64,000 nt of DNA from Perca fluviatilis (GCF_010015445.1 NC_053116.1:36725285-36789284), one strand, 5' to 3'; shown: positions 31,570-43,508, numbered from the stretch's first letter. Made by a program: numbers and translations. The notes: generated by a model from the sequence alone, not told the origin.

Positions 31570-32649
31570 TATGAACCAGTTCAAGAGAATGCGTTGCACC
31601 CATAGACTGTAAATATTAGCAGTCTACGGTTGCACCCTGACAATGGCACGTCTAAAAGAAGAACTTTGTGCTACCGGCATGTTTGCAACTCTGACAGCCA
31701 CAGGAACACCAAGGGTTATTTGGATCAATTGCACACAGAGGAATGGCCCACCTGACATGTTTGTGACAGCTGTGGTCACTCTATCAGATCCTGACTCAGT
31801 CTACTCAACAGGGATGACGATCAACACCAGAGACTTTTGACCACATTCCCCGTGTGCGTCTGCAGCTTTCAGTTCAACACGAAACGACACAAGCCTCAGC
31901 TGCTAACGAGTTTGTCACATCTCACAGATGAGGGCACACTCACTAATTAACTTGAGCAGACGTCACCATCTTCGGCATTAGCAGCTCTCAGGGACAGAGG
32001 GACATTTAAATTGTCTGATAAGAACAGGCCGCTAGAACAAAGGCATGCTGGGAGCGAGATGATTGCAGCTCAGAGGACAATAAAAGACGGATGGATCATC
32101 TCGCCAATGAAAGCAAACGGAACATATTTAAGTGAATGAGGCCAGTGATTAAGACTGCTGATGTTTTAATTGAAGTGGCCGGATGTAATTTGAAGATAGA
32201 GCTGGCAATGCGAGGCTATCTATATGTTGACTGATCAACTATTTCTCATCTCTTTGCAACCTGCATCTGACTTGCAGCTTAACGTTTAGCTGGAGTTGGG
32301 AGCTGTGTCCGTCCGTTTGGTTTTCTTCATCGATCTGTTTGTTTCTTAATCCTGCTGAACGCCTCAGTGCTGGAGTGGAAATGCAACTTCTTCCCAGGAC
32401 ATCACATGTTAAACAGACTGTGTCAAAGTGATGCAGCTGGAGCGTGACAGTATAATATCGTGTAACATCCCATGAGGGAGGTAAAGGTTAGAATAGATTG
32501 TACACTGTCTATGAGTGTACAATCGGATATGATGAACATCATACTGTACAGGGCGTTGACGTAACAAATGATTACATCACAAGATGACCCACAAGCCACA
32601 TTTTACACATCGTTGATATGAAATACCTGAAATTAAAACCCCAACTTCC
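31570..32649. other. Low-copy intergenic DNA
   Basis: No repeat shared with the rest of the window. 31960-32110 has the balanced, motif-rich look of conserved non-coding DNA. The 65-residue plus frame at 31643-31840 has no recognised domain. Confidence 0.35.
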
Positions 32650-32845
32650 TTAACCCTCCTGTTGTCCCCGAGGTCAGATTTGACGCATTTCCAAAAAGTT
32701 TCTATTTAAAAAAAAAAAGTGGGTTTCTTTCAACCAAATTGTCAAAAAAAAGTTACGTGGATGGTTCCATACAACGCTCTTCACAAGTAAAATGAATGAC
32801 CAGTTCACTACTTTCATTGCATTCGGGTGTTTTGTTGAATTTTAT

Positions 32846-33988
32846 TAGCCTAGAAATCTAGACGCCCCCTAGCGGCAGCAAATGTAATTAGCACCCAGGG
32901 TCAGTCTAGCAACTCTCCGTTGGCTTGCGAGCTGGAAAAACCAAACTCTAGTCAGGCCAATCACATCGTGTATAGAGTCGGTGGGCGGGGCTTAACATAA
33001 TGACGGCAGAGTTGCGACTGTTCCGCGTGAATTCCCCATTGACATATATAAAATGGACCAACAGATCCCGTTGCTCTGGACGGAGACCAGTGAAGGATAT
33101 TAGAAGTCACTTTTCCGGTGAGTGCTGAGCGTTACTGAGCAGCCTCCAACTGAGCTTGAAGACGTAGATGTGACGTGAGCAACCTGTCTGTAAGTTGGAA
33201 GTCTTCTGGTAGCTGTGCCAAGAGAAATCTCAATCATCCCCAATCTTACAGAGACAGAGAGCGTAGGTATATGTAAGGAGATATAGGCACATGCTAATTA
33301 TTGCTAACTAAAATGCTAGTTAACATTAGTAATTAAACCTAAACAGCTAATGTAAGTCAAAACTGCCTGCGAGCTTCTCCTGTACTATACGGTAATTCCT
33401 CTACTGTGCAACAGTAAGTCACTTGGTTATGACACAATTGTTAGCCTATTTTTACAAAAGCATCTGCTACGGAGCCATAACGTGAGGTACAAGGTAATGG
33501 AGCCTTTTATACATTGTCGTGTTTCTTAAGAAATAAACAACGGACAAATAGTCTTTAAACTCTTCAGATGTAAAGTTATTCGCTGGCAAAGGGACGTCAA
33601 AATGAATGGGAGTCAATGGGATGCTAACGGGAGGTGATCTCTTTGTAGCATCAAAATGGCGCCATAGGAGGTTCGAGTTCTGAAGCGAAGCTTACCCCCT
33701 TGGAATTCCCTGCTACTTGAAAACAAAGAAGATGGCCGCTGCTGCTACTGGCGAACAGCGGTCTTTGGAATCGGCTTTTGGCCGCGACTCTGGAAGACTT
33801 AGAGTTCAGCTTTTCTTTGAGAAAAGAACAAAGAACGGCACTGATGCCGACCAGATACGTTTAATCTATCAACTAGCGTTGCTCTGGTTGGTTATGCATG
33901 CAGAGGGAATTTGAAAACAACCGTTTATCTCACCCCTTGGATTGAGCCCTGCTAATGGTGAGTTCCCAGACCCAACATCTTGAGGCTA
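32846..33988 (+). mobile_element. MULE-like element A, copy 2
   Basis: Bounded by TAGCCTAGAAATCTAGACGC and ...TCTTGAGGCTA, with a perfect 9-bp duplication gaattttat at 32837-32845 and 33989-33997. Interior matches copy 1 except that element B is inserted. The RecQ-like fragment (33717-33914) has lost the segment ahead of the Walker A motif and the motif itself is mutated. Confidence 0.85.
33037..33702 (+). mobile_element. Element B, copy 1, with 8-bp duplication
   Basis: 666 bp starting CATTGACATATATAAAATGG and ending AGCTTACCCCCTTG, flanked by perfect gaattccc duplications (33029-33036, 33703-33710). Element A copy 1 has only one GAATTCCC at this place, an empty site. A complete second copy lies at 49693-50361. 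Terminal CA...TG and 8-bp duplication fit hAT, but no long inverted repeat is seen. Confidence 0.8.
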
Positions 33989-34172
33989 GAATTTTATAAA
34001 TTTTTTTTTATAAAAGAACGTTGAATAAAGTGACAAAAATGTTGGAAAAAAACACAACAAAAACATTGTAAAAATGTCTTAAAAAACTTGGAAAAAAGTG
34101 ACAAAAACATCGGGGAAAAGCGACCAAAGCGTCGACATTTAAAAAGTTGCATGGTCGACGACAACACAAGGG

Positions 34173-34940
34173 TAAAGTGAACACCAACTTACAGTCAATC
34201 AAAACATTCTGTCACAAACATTTATGAGACTAATTTCCTTTTATCCCTTCACTCAAGCATACAGTTACACAACTCCATTTAAATCTGTAACTATTTTTTA
34301 TGCTTGCTTAGTTTTGATTGTCTTTTAAATACAATATCCTTCTTTCACTATATTATTATTATTATCTCAAACTATTTATTTAGTTAGTTTTTGCATTTTT
34401 GGTCTTTCACTTGTTATTTTAATGTGCTATTCTTAATGTATTTTTCGCCCCTGTGAAGCACTTTGAAATGCTTCATGTCTGAATGGTGCTAGGCTATATA
34501 AATACAATTGCCTCGCCTTGCCTAAATCCGATCCCCTAAATCAAACAGGCTCACAGTCTCTCCAGATGGATCTTAAGCATCGTTTTTATACGCTCTGGAG
34601 ATAAAGGCCAACACACGCAGGATTAGAGCAGGAAGACACAGCTCTGTCCAATTTACACAGGCCTATAAAATAAACGCTTTCCAATTCAACCTCCTGATCT
34701 GCACGCTATAAACAATGTCCACCGTCTGTTTACACATACTGCTCTTACACACCGTTCTCTTCCTGTTTGGTTTGCTTCAGTGGGAGATGTTAAAGCACCG
34801 CCTCTAAAACTTTAATCTCAATAATAAATGCTTTCATGACAAATGTTCAATTATTAACAAGTCCTCCAAACCGTACGACGACATGGGTCGTTTCTTCCTA
34901 CCCTTTAACATACGACCCACAAACGCACAAAACTGCTCAG
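34173..34940 (+). other. Intergenic DNA with LINE-type tail
   Basis: GTGAAGCACTTTGAAATGCT...GCTATATAAATACAATTGCC at about 34454-34512 is a fish LINE 3' tail. The rest is unassigned. Confidence 0.45.
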
Positions 34941-34944
34941 TTAA

Positions 34945-35833
34945 AGTGATGGTTCGGAGTAATTTCACCCTAGGGTCCTTTGCACCATGACCTCGAGCCA
35001 AACACCTTCAGAAGCTTTGTCGAAACATTGGGAGGTTAGCTAGAGGTAGTTATCAGCTTAATAGCTTGCGAGGCTAATGGATCCAAAGTGTCTTTTAACA
35101 TTACCCCCTAAATAATGCCCGAAATGATGACCAAACGTCTACAGTAGTATATATAGTTATGCACTCATAAACGATGGATTGCTTAGTTTGTAGCCATTAC
35201 AGTAGTTTATGTAAATAAAACTTGCCTGCTCTCTTCTGTTCTCTGTTGTTGTTGCTGCTGTAAGACGAGTGCTTAGGGACCACTACAAATTACAACACCG
35301 AAAAGAGATGCAACAAAAATATTTTTTAATTTAACTTATTTTATAAAGTAAGTGCTGTAGAATAACTAGCAGGAGACAAGTTATAATTGAGGTAAGTTTG
35401 GAGACATTACAATAGTTAATCATTAAATTAAAAAATATTTTTGTTGCATCTCTTTTCGGTGTAGTAATTTGTAGACGGCCCTAAGCACTCATCTTACAGC
35501 AACAACAACAGCAGAGAGCAGAAGCCAGCAGGCAAGTGTTATTTACATAAACTTCTGGTGTACTTACAAACTTTCCAATCCATCGTTTTATGAGAGCATA
35601 ACCTATTTGTACTACTTGTAGACGTTTGGTATCATTTCGGGCATTATTAGTGGGGTAATGTTAAGAGACACTTCGGATCCATTAGCCTCTGCGCTAAGCT
35701 ATTCAGCTGATAACGCTACTCTACGCTAACTCTCCCAATGTTCGACCCAGGTGAAAAAAAGCTTCTGGGGGGGTGTTTGGCTCGAGGTCATGGTGCAAAG
35801 GACCCTAGGGTGAAATTACTCCGAACCATCACT
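34945..35833. mobile_element. Foldback TTAA element (family H), copy 1
   Basis: TTAA at 34941-34944 and 35834-35837. The two halves are near-complete inverted repeats of over 400 bp (AGTGATGGTTCGGAGTAATT at the tips), meeting around 35370-35400. No coding capacity. Copy 2 is at 51542-52468. Confidence 0.9.
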
Positions 35834-35837
35834 TTAA

Positions 35838-36849
35838 GTTTAGAGAAAGATTGTGCTTTGGGTTCAAATCAGACGTTCACTTCACTTCCGGGTTACCCAT
35901 GTGACGTTCGTAAAGTTAAAATAAACTCGGCACGGTCGCAGTTTGGTTATGTTTAGGCAAAAGAAAAAAACGACTTAGTTAAGTTTAGAAAGAGATCGTG
36001 TTTTGGTTTCAAATCCACAAGTTATTGCAACACATTCTCACTCCCATCGCGTCAAAAAGCGACGCTCGTTCAGAGACCTTTGGCGTTTGTTACTGACGCA
36101 AAAAGTCTCCTTTAGGGTCATATTTAGTCGCGCTCGGTCGGGACTCTTGGCGTCCCTTTTTTGACGCTCTGGGTCGGGACGTACGTTTAACTGACATGCG
36201 GCACAAGAACGGGACAGTTAGCTTTATGAAAAGAAGGTGGGTGGGGTTACAAAATGTACGTTTCAGTGACACGCGGGACAACAACGGGATACAAACCCTG
36301 GTCTCCAGGGGCGCTAACGAGCCAACACCGGGCCCCTAGGCAGGATTATCAAGGCGGGCCCCCCTACTACAGCACGAGATGAAGGCGCAATGTCCACGAG
36401 TAGGCTACCATGAATAGGACAGGACAGGATCATAGAGACACAGCATATAAGAGATGAGATGACTGACAACATCAGGTTGTGGTGCCTACGCGCACCACAA
36501 CAACAACAACAACAAAACGCTGGTGAATGCGCACCATAACACATGAAAAAACACACAAGGGCAGTCCTTCCAGGATTTCGCCGCCTTTTTTTGAGATTGT
36601 TGCGGCCCAAAATGCCTGATTTCACGGGAGCTTTTGTAAATAATTGCAAAAAAAGTTGCAATTTTCTTGTATAGTTCTTTAAAAATAGAAAGGAAACTTG
36701 TTTTGGGGAGATAATAATAATTATTACTATTGATTAATTACTCTGGGCTGAGATTTCCTAGGAACCAAAAAAGCTCAGGATGCTGCAAATGTTGGAATAA
36801 TATGAAAATGGCTGGTGGATTTAAGACAAAAAATAATAATTTATTGTTC
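35838..36849. other. Repeat-derived intergenic DNA
   Basis: TTAAGTTTAGAAAGAGATCGTG fragments at both 35837 and 35978, and a GGGCCCCTAGGC stretch at 36330. A copy of the CAGTCCTTCCAG family lies at 36560-36700 (compare 49405). No gene. Confidence 0.4.
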
Positions 36850-37073
36850 GACCCATCCACCACCCCAACCTTTGTTTTGTTTGCTTTTTCTGACATTTTT
36901 GTCATTTTTTTTCAACGTTCTTTTATAAAGTCATTTACTTTTACTTGTGAAGAGCGTTGAATGGAAACATCCACGTTATTTTGTTTTGACAATTTGGTTT
37001 CAGGAAACCCAAATTTCTGATATAGAAACTTTTTTGAAAACGGGTCAGATTTGACCCAAGGACAACCGGAGAG
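36850..37073. mobile_element. TTAA-target element family T, copy 3 (partial)
   Basis: Matches the interior and right end of family T (TGACATTTTTGTCATT, TTCAACGTTCTTTTATAAAG) and ends GGACAACCGGAGAG before TTAA at 37074-37077. Confidence 0.55.
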
Positions 37074-37189
37074 TTAAAAGAGACAGTATATATTCTAAGA
37101 GTCATTCATTATATTGATTTGGTTAGGCAAAAGTATCTTGTACGCAACAAAATGTACCTGTCAGTGTCATCAACCAACTTAAAGATGAT

Positions 37190-37675
37190 AAGGTTACTGT
37201 TAACCGACTTCATGCTGTGAATTTGAAATATTAACTTTAGCCACATAACGTTAGCAGTACTTCGTTAGCATCATTTTGCTAGCCTAAGATTGTTTTCTCG
37301 AGAAACTTTCGTGTGCTCACAAGAAACTTTCTTATGGGGAATCTCACAGCAGCTGTTGCTGTAATATTTTTACTAGCAATTCTAGTATGTTTACATTCTT
37401 GTCTTTTCATAGTCATAGTTAATAATTAATAATAAGCTATTGCACTGTTCACTTTTGCACACACTCTACCATATAGCACCTTATCATGGTCATCGCATCA
37501 CATGGTCAGTCCATACCAGACCTTTGTAATCCCTTCACGAATTGTTAACTTTAAATTTCTGTGAGTGATTTTTATGGATGTGAGATATATGTGTGTTTGT
37601 GTGTTTGTTGCGTTGTGGTTGTCTAAGCTACTGGATGCCTAAAATTTCCCTCGGGATGAATAAAGTATCTATCTA
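37190..37675 (+). repeat. Family R copy 1 and a LINE-type tail
   Basis: 37190-37340 matches 55905-56060 (GAAATATTAACTTTAGCC, ACGTTAGCAGTACTT). 37610-37675 ends CCTCGGGATGAATAAAGTAT plus CTAT repeats, a LINE/SINE tail. Confidence 0.5.
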
Positions 37676-38354
37676 TTGTGCCTCTGATTAGATTTTTTAT
37701 TGAGTCGTTTCTAACTTTTACCTTCGTGAGTCGGTACGGTTTACTGAACCAAAATGAAAAAAGAAACGACTGCAGGACTTTCAGAGTGAAAGTGGCTGAA
37801 ACAAGCAACCAACAAAAAGATGGGGAGGATTCAAAGAAAAGTAAAAGAAGGCTAGTTGAAGAACGAGAAGACTTTGATTGAAGTGTCGGTGTCGGTGCTC
37901 TGCCACTTAAAGACATCTAGGAGGACAAGTGGCTGAGACTGAAGATGACTCTGATCAGTCCTCATCAAGTGTCTTATAAGTACTAACTTAATGACTTATT
38001 GATCTATCAGACGTTGAATTTCCGGTTTGTCTGGTGATCCTTCTCCACCAGGGGGCAGTCTGTAACTGTGATGAGACTCTGGCGCTGAACAAAACCAAAA
38101 AAATCAATAAATAGGAACAACACAGTCCACATGTAAAGAAAGTGCAAATCAATGGGAGCAACACGCCACATAAACAGACCACCGTGATATTATTGCACAA
38201 CACATATGGCCTCACTAAGCATTATTATTTAACATTTTGATAGGAACGAAATGGATCAGTCTGCATTCGGGGACTCTGTATGGTCTGCCTGGATGGGAAG
38301 AGCTCACAGTCGGGGTGGAGGATGTGCGACGGATCGGACAGGAAGAAGAAGAAA
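37676..38354. other. Unassigned intergenic DNA
   Basis: Lys-rich frames near 37740-37880 lack a start, splice or domain context. No repeat recognised. Confidence 0.35.
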
Positions 38355-38475
38355 ACATACTTTATTAATCCCCAAGGGGAAATTACATTTTACACTCTGT
38401 TGTTACACACAGGCCTGAAAATCCGCACACATGCAGGACCTGCACATGCACTAATTGGAGAGATGTCAGAGTGCC
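38355..38475 (-). repeat. SINE 3' fragment
   Basis: ACTTTATTAATCCCCAAGGG...ACACACAGGCCTGAAAATCC matches the tail half of the SINE at 62887-63211. The tRNA-like head is missing. Confidence 0.75.
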
Positions 38476-38702
38476 TGTCTGAGAACTGATTTCTCATAGA
38501 TTGGCTGAACAGACATGTTTTCTTTCAGTCCTGCCCATCGCCTTCATGGCCGACTGAACCAGGCAAGCAACCAGTTTAGATTTTAGCTGAGCAGAGAGAT
38601 GATGACATCACTGCTACGTACCTTTTTCACAATTGTAGCACAAGCAGCATTGACATTAAAGTGCAGTACAACTCACTGATGAGGATACTATCGACTTTAG
38701 GG

Positions 38703-39345
38703 TAGTCTGGATCAACTAGTAGTATACACTTCCAGGATGTACCTCACATCCCCCTCTCTGTGTGTTGCCGTTCTCAAACAACAAACTTCTAACTAGCGAG
38801 CTACACGCTAAAAATGGCAAGTTTTTAAGAAAGTTAGGATGGTGCAACAAGGCAGGCCTGCTTGGTTCTTTCGGGGAATGATTGTAAAGATTTACTAAGA
38901 ATATGTTTAGGGTGTTTCCTCTCTAACTGGGAGGTTTTGGGACCGATTGGTGGGATTGCTGTGGACGAAGTACACACGGAGATACACTGATAAGAGCCAA
39001 TGAGGTTTAACCATGAATCAGCTCATTTAAATAGCTCACGGTACTGTGCTGTGTCAACAGTTAACTTCATTTAATATTGTATGTTGCGTTTTATTTTGCA
39101 GGGTGCAAATGTTCCACCAAAACAAGTTCCTTCCTGAGACTATTTAGCAGAGCCGCCGTCGCTGCGTCCGGAGCTTAGCAACGCACAAGACAATTGTGAT
39201 TGGTTTAAAGAAATGCAAACAACGAAGGCTTGTATCATGTGGTTTATTTTTTCTTCCTATCCCAGAATGCATCTGTGGTGTAACCAGACCTTCCTCCACA
39301 GCGCTGTGGAGATAGAGCTGGCAATGCTGGCATCGTCTTTGTAAA
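38703..39345 (+). mobile_element. Element family K, copy 2
   Basis: Starts TAGTCTGGATCAAC and matches 11676-12215. Its right part adds a GTTCCTTCCTGAGACTATTT segment shared with 52905-53112. No coding. Confidence 0.65.
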
Positions 39346-39746
39346 TTATAGAGTGTGATCTAGAGCTACTCTATCTGTAAAGTGTCCTGAGATAACTCTT
39401 GTTATGATTTGATACTATAACTAAAATTGAATTGAATGCGAGACGGTTCCTGACAAAAAGGGCATTTGCTCTCAGTGAAAAAAATAAATGAATAGTAAAA
39501 ATAGTACAAGTTGAGCGTAATGACAGAGGTGTGATAAACCAGTCCAAGCACATCCCTACCATGTCGCCCACCAACAGCAGGGGCTTCCTGCCCTTCCTGT
39601 GCAGACAGACAGAGGGCAGCACTGCTCCCTGCATGCTGCTCTCTGCTTCACGGATGAGTTGAGCTTTCTTGGAGCTCCATCAGCACAGGCTAAGGAGACA
39701 GAGCTGTGAATGTGCTGGGACATTGTGTACTGAACGCTGTGTGCTG

Positions 39747-39747
<1 letters not shown>
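39346..39747. other. LINE-type tail and unassigned DNA
   Basis: AAAGTGTCCTGAGATAACTC...AAAATTGAATTGAATG at 39378-39438 is a fish LINE tail. A weak 37-nt exon candidate at 39560-39596 is discussed in the findings. Confidence 0.4.

Positions 39748-39776
<29 letters not shown>
39748..39776 (+). repeat. (AC)n microsatellite
   Basis: About 14 AC units. Frames through it are spurious. Confidence 0.95.
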
Positions 39777-39780
<4 letters not shown>

Positions 39781-39929
39781 AAAGGCTGAACGGCTGTCCC
39801 GTGAAACCCTTCTATGTCGGCACTCCAGTGATCCAGTCAAATATTGCAGTTAGTAGTCATTTACATATAATAATAATAATAGTAATAATCACAATACATT
39901 ACATTTGTATAGCGCTTTATCATAGACAC

Positions 39930-40440
39930 TGTAGAGTTTTCTCGTGTTTCTGAATCTCTGAAGAAGGAGAGGCTAGGTTCGGATTGAAAGATTAAGCAAG
40001 AGGTTTAATAAAACAACACGGTGAAAACGACAGTCAAAACACAATTAAACATAAAACATAAAACACTACCAGCATCAGACTGCAAACATGCTTCCCTTGT
40101 GGGGACACAAGTTAGCAGCCATGCGACATGACAAACAATACACTGTAAACAGCGGACTACAGAACCTGTTCCCTTGTCGGGACCCAGGCTTGTAGTCCTG
40201 AGACATTCCCCGGATCACACATTTATTCCCTAAACCTGGGTCGTTCCTCAAATGAAATCTTCCCCTATTGGTCAGATGTCTCTCAAAAGAAGGGTGTACG
40301 TTCCCAATCAATCCAACTATATGAATACACATTCATTGTTCTAATCACGTCTAGCTCAACAGGGGATGGCTCCCCAAGAGCAGAAACAATAGTTACCTTT
40401 CCTGTGGGGACAATGAGTCTTCTTCGTATGCTAAATGTCA
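39930..40440 (-). mobile_element. Possible solo LTR, 511 bp
   Basis: On the minus strand the block starts TGACATTTAGC and ends AACTCTACA (TG...CA). It has ATTAAA followed by CCTCTTGCTTAATCTTTC like an R-U5 junction. Flanks are gacac (39925-39929) and gacat (40441-40445), 4/5 of a 5-bp duplication. No gag or pol nearby. LTR class unknown. Confidence 0.45.
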
Positions 40441-40739
40441 GACATGACCTGATTAATTCTTTAGAAGCTAGGGTTTTGGGTGAGGCAGTCAAATGCTGAT
40501 TAGTGTAGTTATTTCATTAGATCTACCTGCAAGCTGCATAACCAAAAGTACATTGTTTTCAAAATGTAAACATGGTTTTAACTTTTTTAACTTCAACAAC
40601 ACTCAAAGCGCTTCGGGGGGGGGAGGGGGGCATATCATAGAAGACTGGACTGTTATCCGTGGTGTCCTTCTAGTTATTTGTATTGTCTTGGAGGAAATGA
40701 CCACAGAATGATTAATTAGCCTACTGTTTGACCGCATGA

Positions 40740-41350
40740 TTTCATAATCACTTGTTATTATTCGGCTTCAGATTCGTCTGAATATTTGGGCTTTTTGATG
40801 GGGTTTGGGTTTCTGCCGAACCTTAGAATTCCTTTCCACCGAACCGAACCCTACGCTCGCACTACGCGCGCTACGCTGGTCGCCGTAATGACGGCGCCGT
40901 TGATGACGGGAAGGTGTTTACGTAGGTGGAGCGTTCAATGCAGCAGGCTGTGAGAAAGTGGAAATGGAACTGGTGAGCAGAAAAAGTTGTTGTTTGGCAG
41001 AACTTTCAGTCAAAAGAAGGCCGTTCAAGTCCAGCTACATGTTCAATTTACAATGCCGATTTGTCTCGTGGTCTGGTGGTGGCGGGGACCCTAAACAATA
41101 CACAACATGGCCGCTGTTACAACATTTGGTACGAAACATCCGAAAGAATACAAGTTGTGCATGAAGGAATCTCCAGACAGCAGCCAGAATGCTGTGGACG
41201 TTGTTTACTTCATGAATGTGTTTACTGTGTTAATGGACTGAGGATGGCAGTAGGATTCGGTATTCGGTTTTGGATTCAGCAGAATCTTAACCAGTGGATT
41301 CGGTATTCGTCCGAACCCCAAAAATCTGGATTCGGTGCATCCCTAATTTT
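40740..41350 (+). mobile_element. hAT-type remnant with TTCGG-rich ends
   Basis: Both ends consist of TTCGGTATTCG/CCGAACC-type repeats and the right end reads GGATTCGGTGCATCCCTAA, the terminal style of a common fish hAT family. Internal coding debris is annotated separately. Confidence 0.55.
40964..41222 (+). pseudogene. Zinc-finger (BED-like) transposase fragment, frameshifted
   Basis: MELVSRKSC... continues into CRFVSWSGGGGDPKQYTT and PLLQHLV, then loses frame near 41133. A shifted frame continues KEYKLCMKESPDSSQNAVDV. A Cys...His-Leu pair spacing resembles hAT BED fingers, but this rests on memory. Confidence 0.4.
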
Positions 41351-42156
41351 CCTGGAGTCATTTTACATGAAGCTGTATGATATTTTGAGGCCAAATGTTG
41401 TGTATTTTCAGCCACTATTAGATCCATAGTTGAGATACACCTGATGGATTGTGGGTAACTTTAAGCTTCCGCTGTCGTACGCTGCTGTAAGGAGACATGA
41501 CTAACAAACGGTTATTTTTTCGTTGTAGTCCTTGTCGTATATCTAGTAACATCATACAGTGAAGAATATAGCACAGAATTGTGATGTTGTGAAAAGTAAC
41601 ACAAAGGAGAGAATAATGGGAAAGAAAGGACACAGCGATGAAAACACAAAAAGAAACGAAGCCGTGCCACGTTCACAAAAAGGTGAGTAGATAAACAGGC
41701 CGTGTAATCTGAGCTGTCTCTGTGTGCTGACGCCACTTTCCTGCTGTGTCATCCTCAGTAGCAGGGGTGGGTGGGTGGGTGGGGGGGGGATTGCTAGTAG
41801 GCCAGTTGCTGTTGAGGCACAGTGCGTCCACAGCTTGTTCTCACGCCAGATTAAAGGCCTGTGGATTAGGATTAGTCAGATCTACGTACGGTATACCTTT
41901 TGGGAAGCAGAGAGCTCAGGAAGTGATGAGTGTGTCAGAAATAAAGCTGTGACCCGGGGCTACTTTATTTGTTTGTTTTTTTGTTGTTTATTTCATTTAT
42001 GTACAGTATTTATTTACATTTTCTTTTCTTTTTTTGCATTTCTTATGTTTGGCACTCTCAGTTCTATTTAATTGATTTATTTTTTTGTTCGTAGCTACCA
42101 TTCACAACATTTTGGGCCAATAACGTTCGTGGGTGAATATAAGAGTTAAGTTAGAG
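41351..42156. other. Unassigned intergenic DNA
   Basis: A G-rich run (41766-41790) and AT-rich flanks. Short overlapping frames on both strands show no domain. Confidence 0.4.
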
Positions 42157-42160
42157 TTAA

Positions 42161-43231
42161 AGGTGCTATAAGTGATGTGACGCGTTTTTTAGGCTACAAC
42201 ATTTTTTTGTCACACACAGCAAACAAACCGACAAGAATCATGTCATGAATACGCGTTGTGGAAGTAGCCTACGTGCTAATGCTGCTGCAGTGATGGCTCA
42301 GCCAGCTCCTTCTTGTCTTGTTATTGGCTGGAACACTGTTTGTTATGTTTGGTGGGGCAGGTTGGCGCGGTTTGTTTTTGTTGGCGTTTGTGGAGCCTGG
42401 GCTGTCTACAGAGACCAGTGTGTTCAGGGGACAGGCAGCTAGCAGATAGTGAGGAGATGTTTTTTACAGTGTGTTCAGGGGACAGGCAGCTAGCAGATAG
42501 TGAGGAGATGTTTTTTACAGTGTGTTCAGGGGACAGACAGCTAGCAGATAGTGAGGAGATGTTTTTTACAGTGTGTTCAGGGGACAGGCAGCTAGCAGAT
42601 AGTGAGGAGATGTTTTTACAGTGTGTTCAGGGGACAGGCAGCTAGCAGATAGTGAGGAGATGTTTTTACAGTGTGTTCAGGGGACAGGCAGCTAGCAGAT
42701 AGTGAGGAGATGTTTTTACAGTGTGTTCAGGGGACAGGCAGCTAGCAGATAGTGAGGAGATGTTTTTTACAGTGTGTTCAGGGGACAGGCAGCTAGCAGA
42801 CAGCGAGGAGATGTTTTTTACAGTGTGTTCAGGGGACAGGCAGCTAGCAGATAGTGAGGAGATATTTTTACAGTGTGTTCAGGGGACAGGCAGCTAGCAG
42901 ATAGTGAGGAGATGTTTTTTACAGTGTGTTCAGGGGACAGACAGCTAGCAGGTAGTGAGGAGATATTTTTTACAGTGTGTTCAGGGGACAGGCAGCTAGC
43001 AGATAGTGAGGAGATGTTTTTTACAGTGTGTTCAGGGGACAGGCAGCTAGCGGATAGTGAGGAGATGTTTTTTACAGTGTGTTCAGGGGACAGGCAGCTA
43101 GCAGATAGTGAGGAGATGTTTTTTACAGTGTGTTCAGGGGACAGGCAGCTAGCAGACAGTGAGGAGATGTTTGCTGTATGTGACAAAAAATGTTGTAGCC
43201 TAAAAACCGCGTCACATCACTTAGAGCACCT
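42161..43231. mobile_element. TTAA-target MITE (family F) with 15-unit VNTR
   Basis: TTAA at 42157-42160 and 43232-43235. Inverted ends of about 55 bp (AGGTGCTATAAGTGATGTGA at the left, inverse at the right). Interior is 15 units of 50-51 bp. Confidence 0.9.
42418..43170 (+). repeat. 51-bp minisatellite, 15 units
   Basis: Unit core TGTTCAGGGGACAGGCAGCT with 5-6 T at the join. Because most units are 51 bp (17 codons), long frames appear on both strands (17-residue repeats). They are repeat artefacts, not genes. Confidence 0.95.
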
Positions 43232-43395
43232 TTAAGTTGAATGCCTGTAGGTGTGTTTTTTATGCCTGGGGGGGGTTGGGTAAATACTGATAAACGATAC
43301 TTTTAAAACAGCGCCAGAACAGATACTACATTAATAAGGTCATCACAGGTTTCTCATGTATGATTCATGTGAGAGGAACAACTGCAATTTACACA

Positions 43396-43420
43396 AACAC
43401 ACACACACACACACACACAC
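43396..43420 (+). repeat. (AC)n microsatellite
   Basis: About 12 AC units. Confidence 0.95.
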
Positions 43421-43508
43421 GTACAGCCAGCCTGTATGAAAACGGGAATGATGTATATATGTATATGTTTATTTGCATACAGAGCGGGGAAGTGAGATCC
43501 TATCACAA

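Larger units (their letters stand above)
32654..34172. mobile_element. TTAA-target element family T, copy 2, outer layer of a triple nest
   Basis: Starts CCCTCCTGTTGTC after TTAA (32650-32653), ends GACAACACAAGGG before a degenerate TTAA (taaa). Interrupted by MULE-like element A copy 2, itself interrupted by element B. 34033-34130 contains GTGACAAAAATGTTGGAAAA-type degenerate repeats. Confidence 0.8.

Noticed and set aside
31643..31840. 65-residue plus-strand frame (MARLKEEL...)
   Set aside because: No recognised domain, no flanking splice sites or promoter; short enough for chance.
33037..33702. Element B as a solo LTR
   Set aside because: Its ends are CA...TG rather than TG...CA and its duplication is 8 bp, not 4-6 bp.
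42313..43235. Repetitive protein frames on both strands (CSGDRQLADSEEMFFTV repeats)
   Set aside because: They follow from a 51-bp minisatellite inside a TTAA MITE. Frames open on both strands and no promoter or start context argue against coding.
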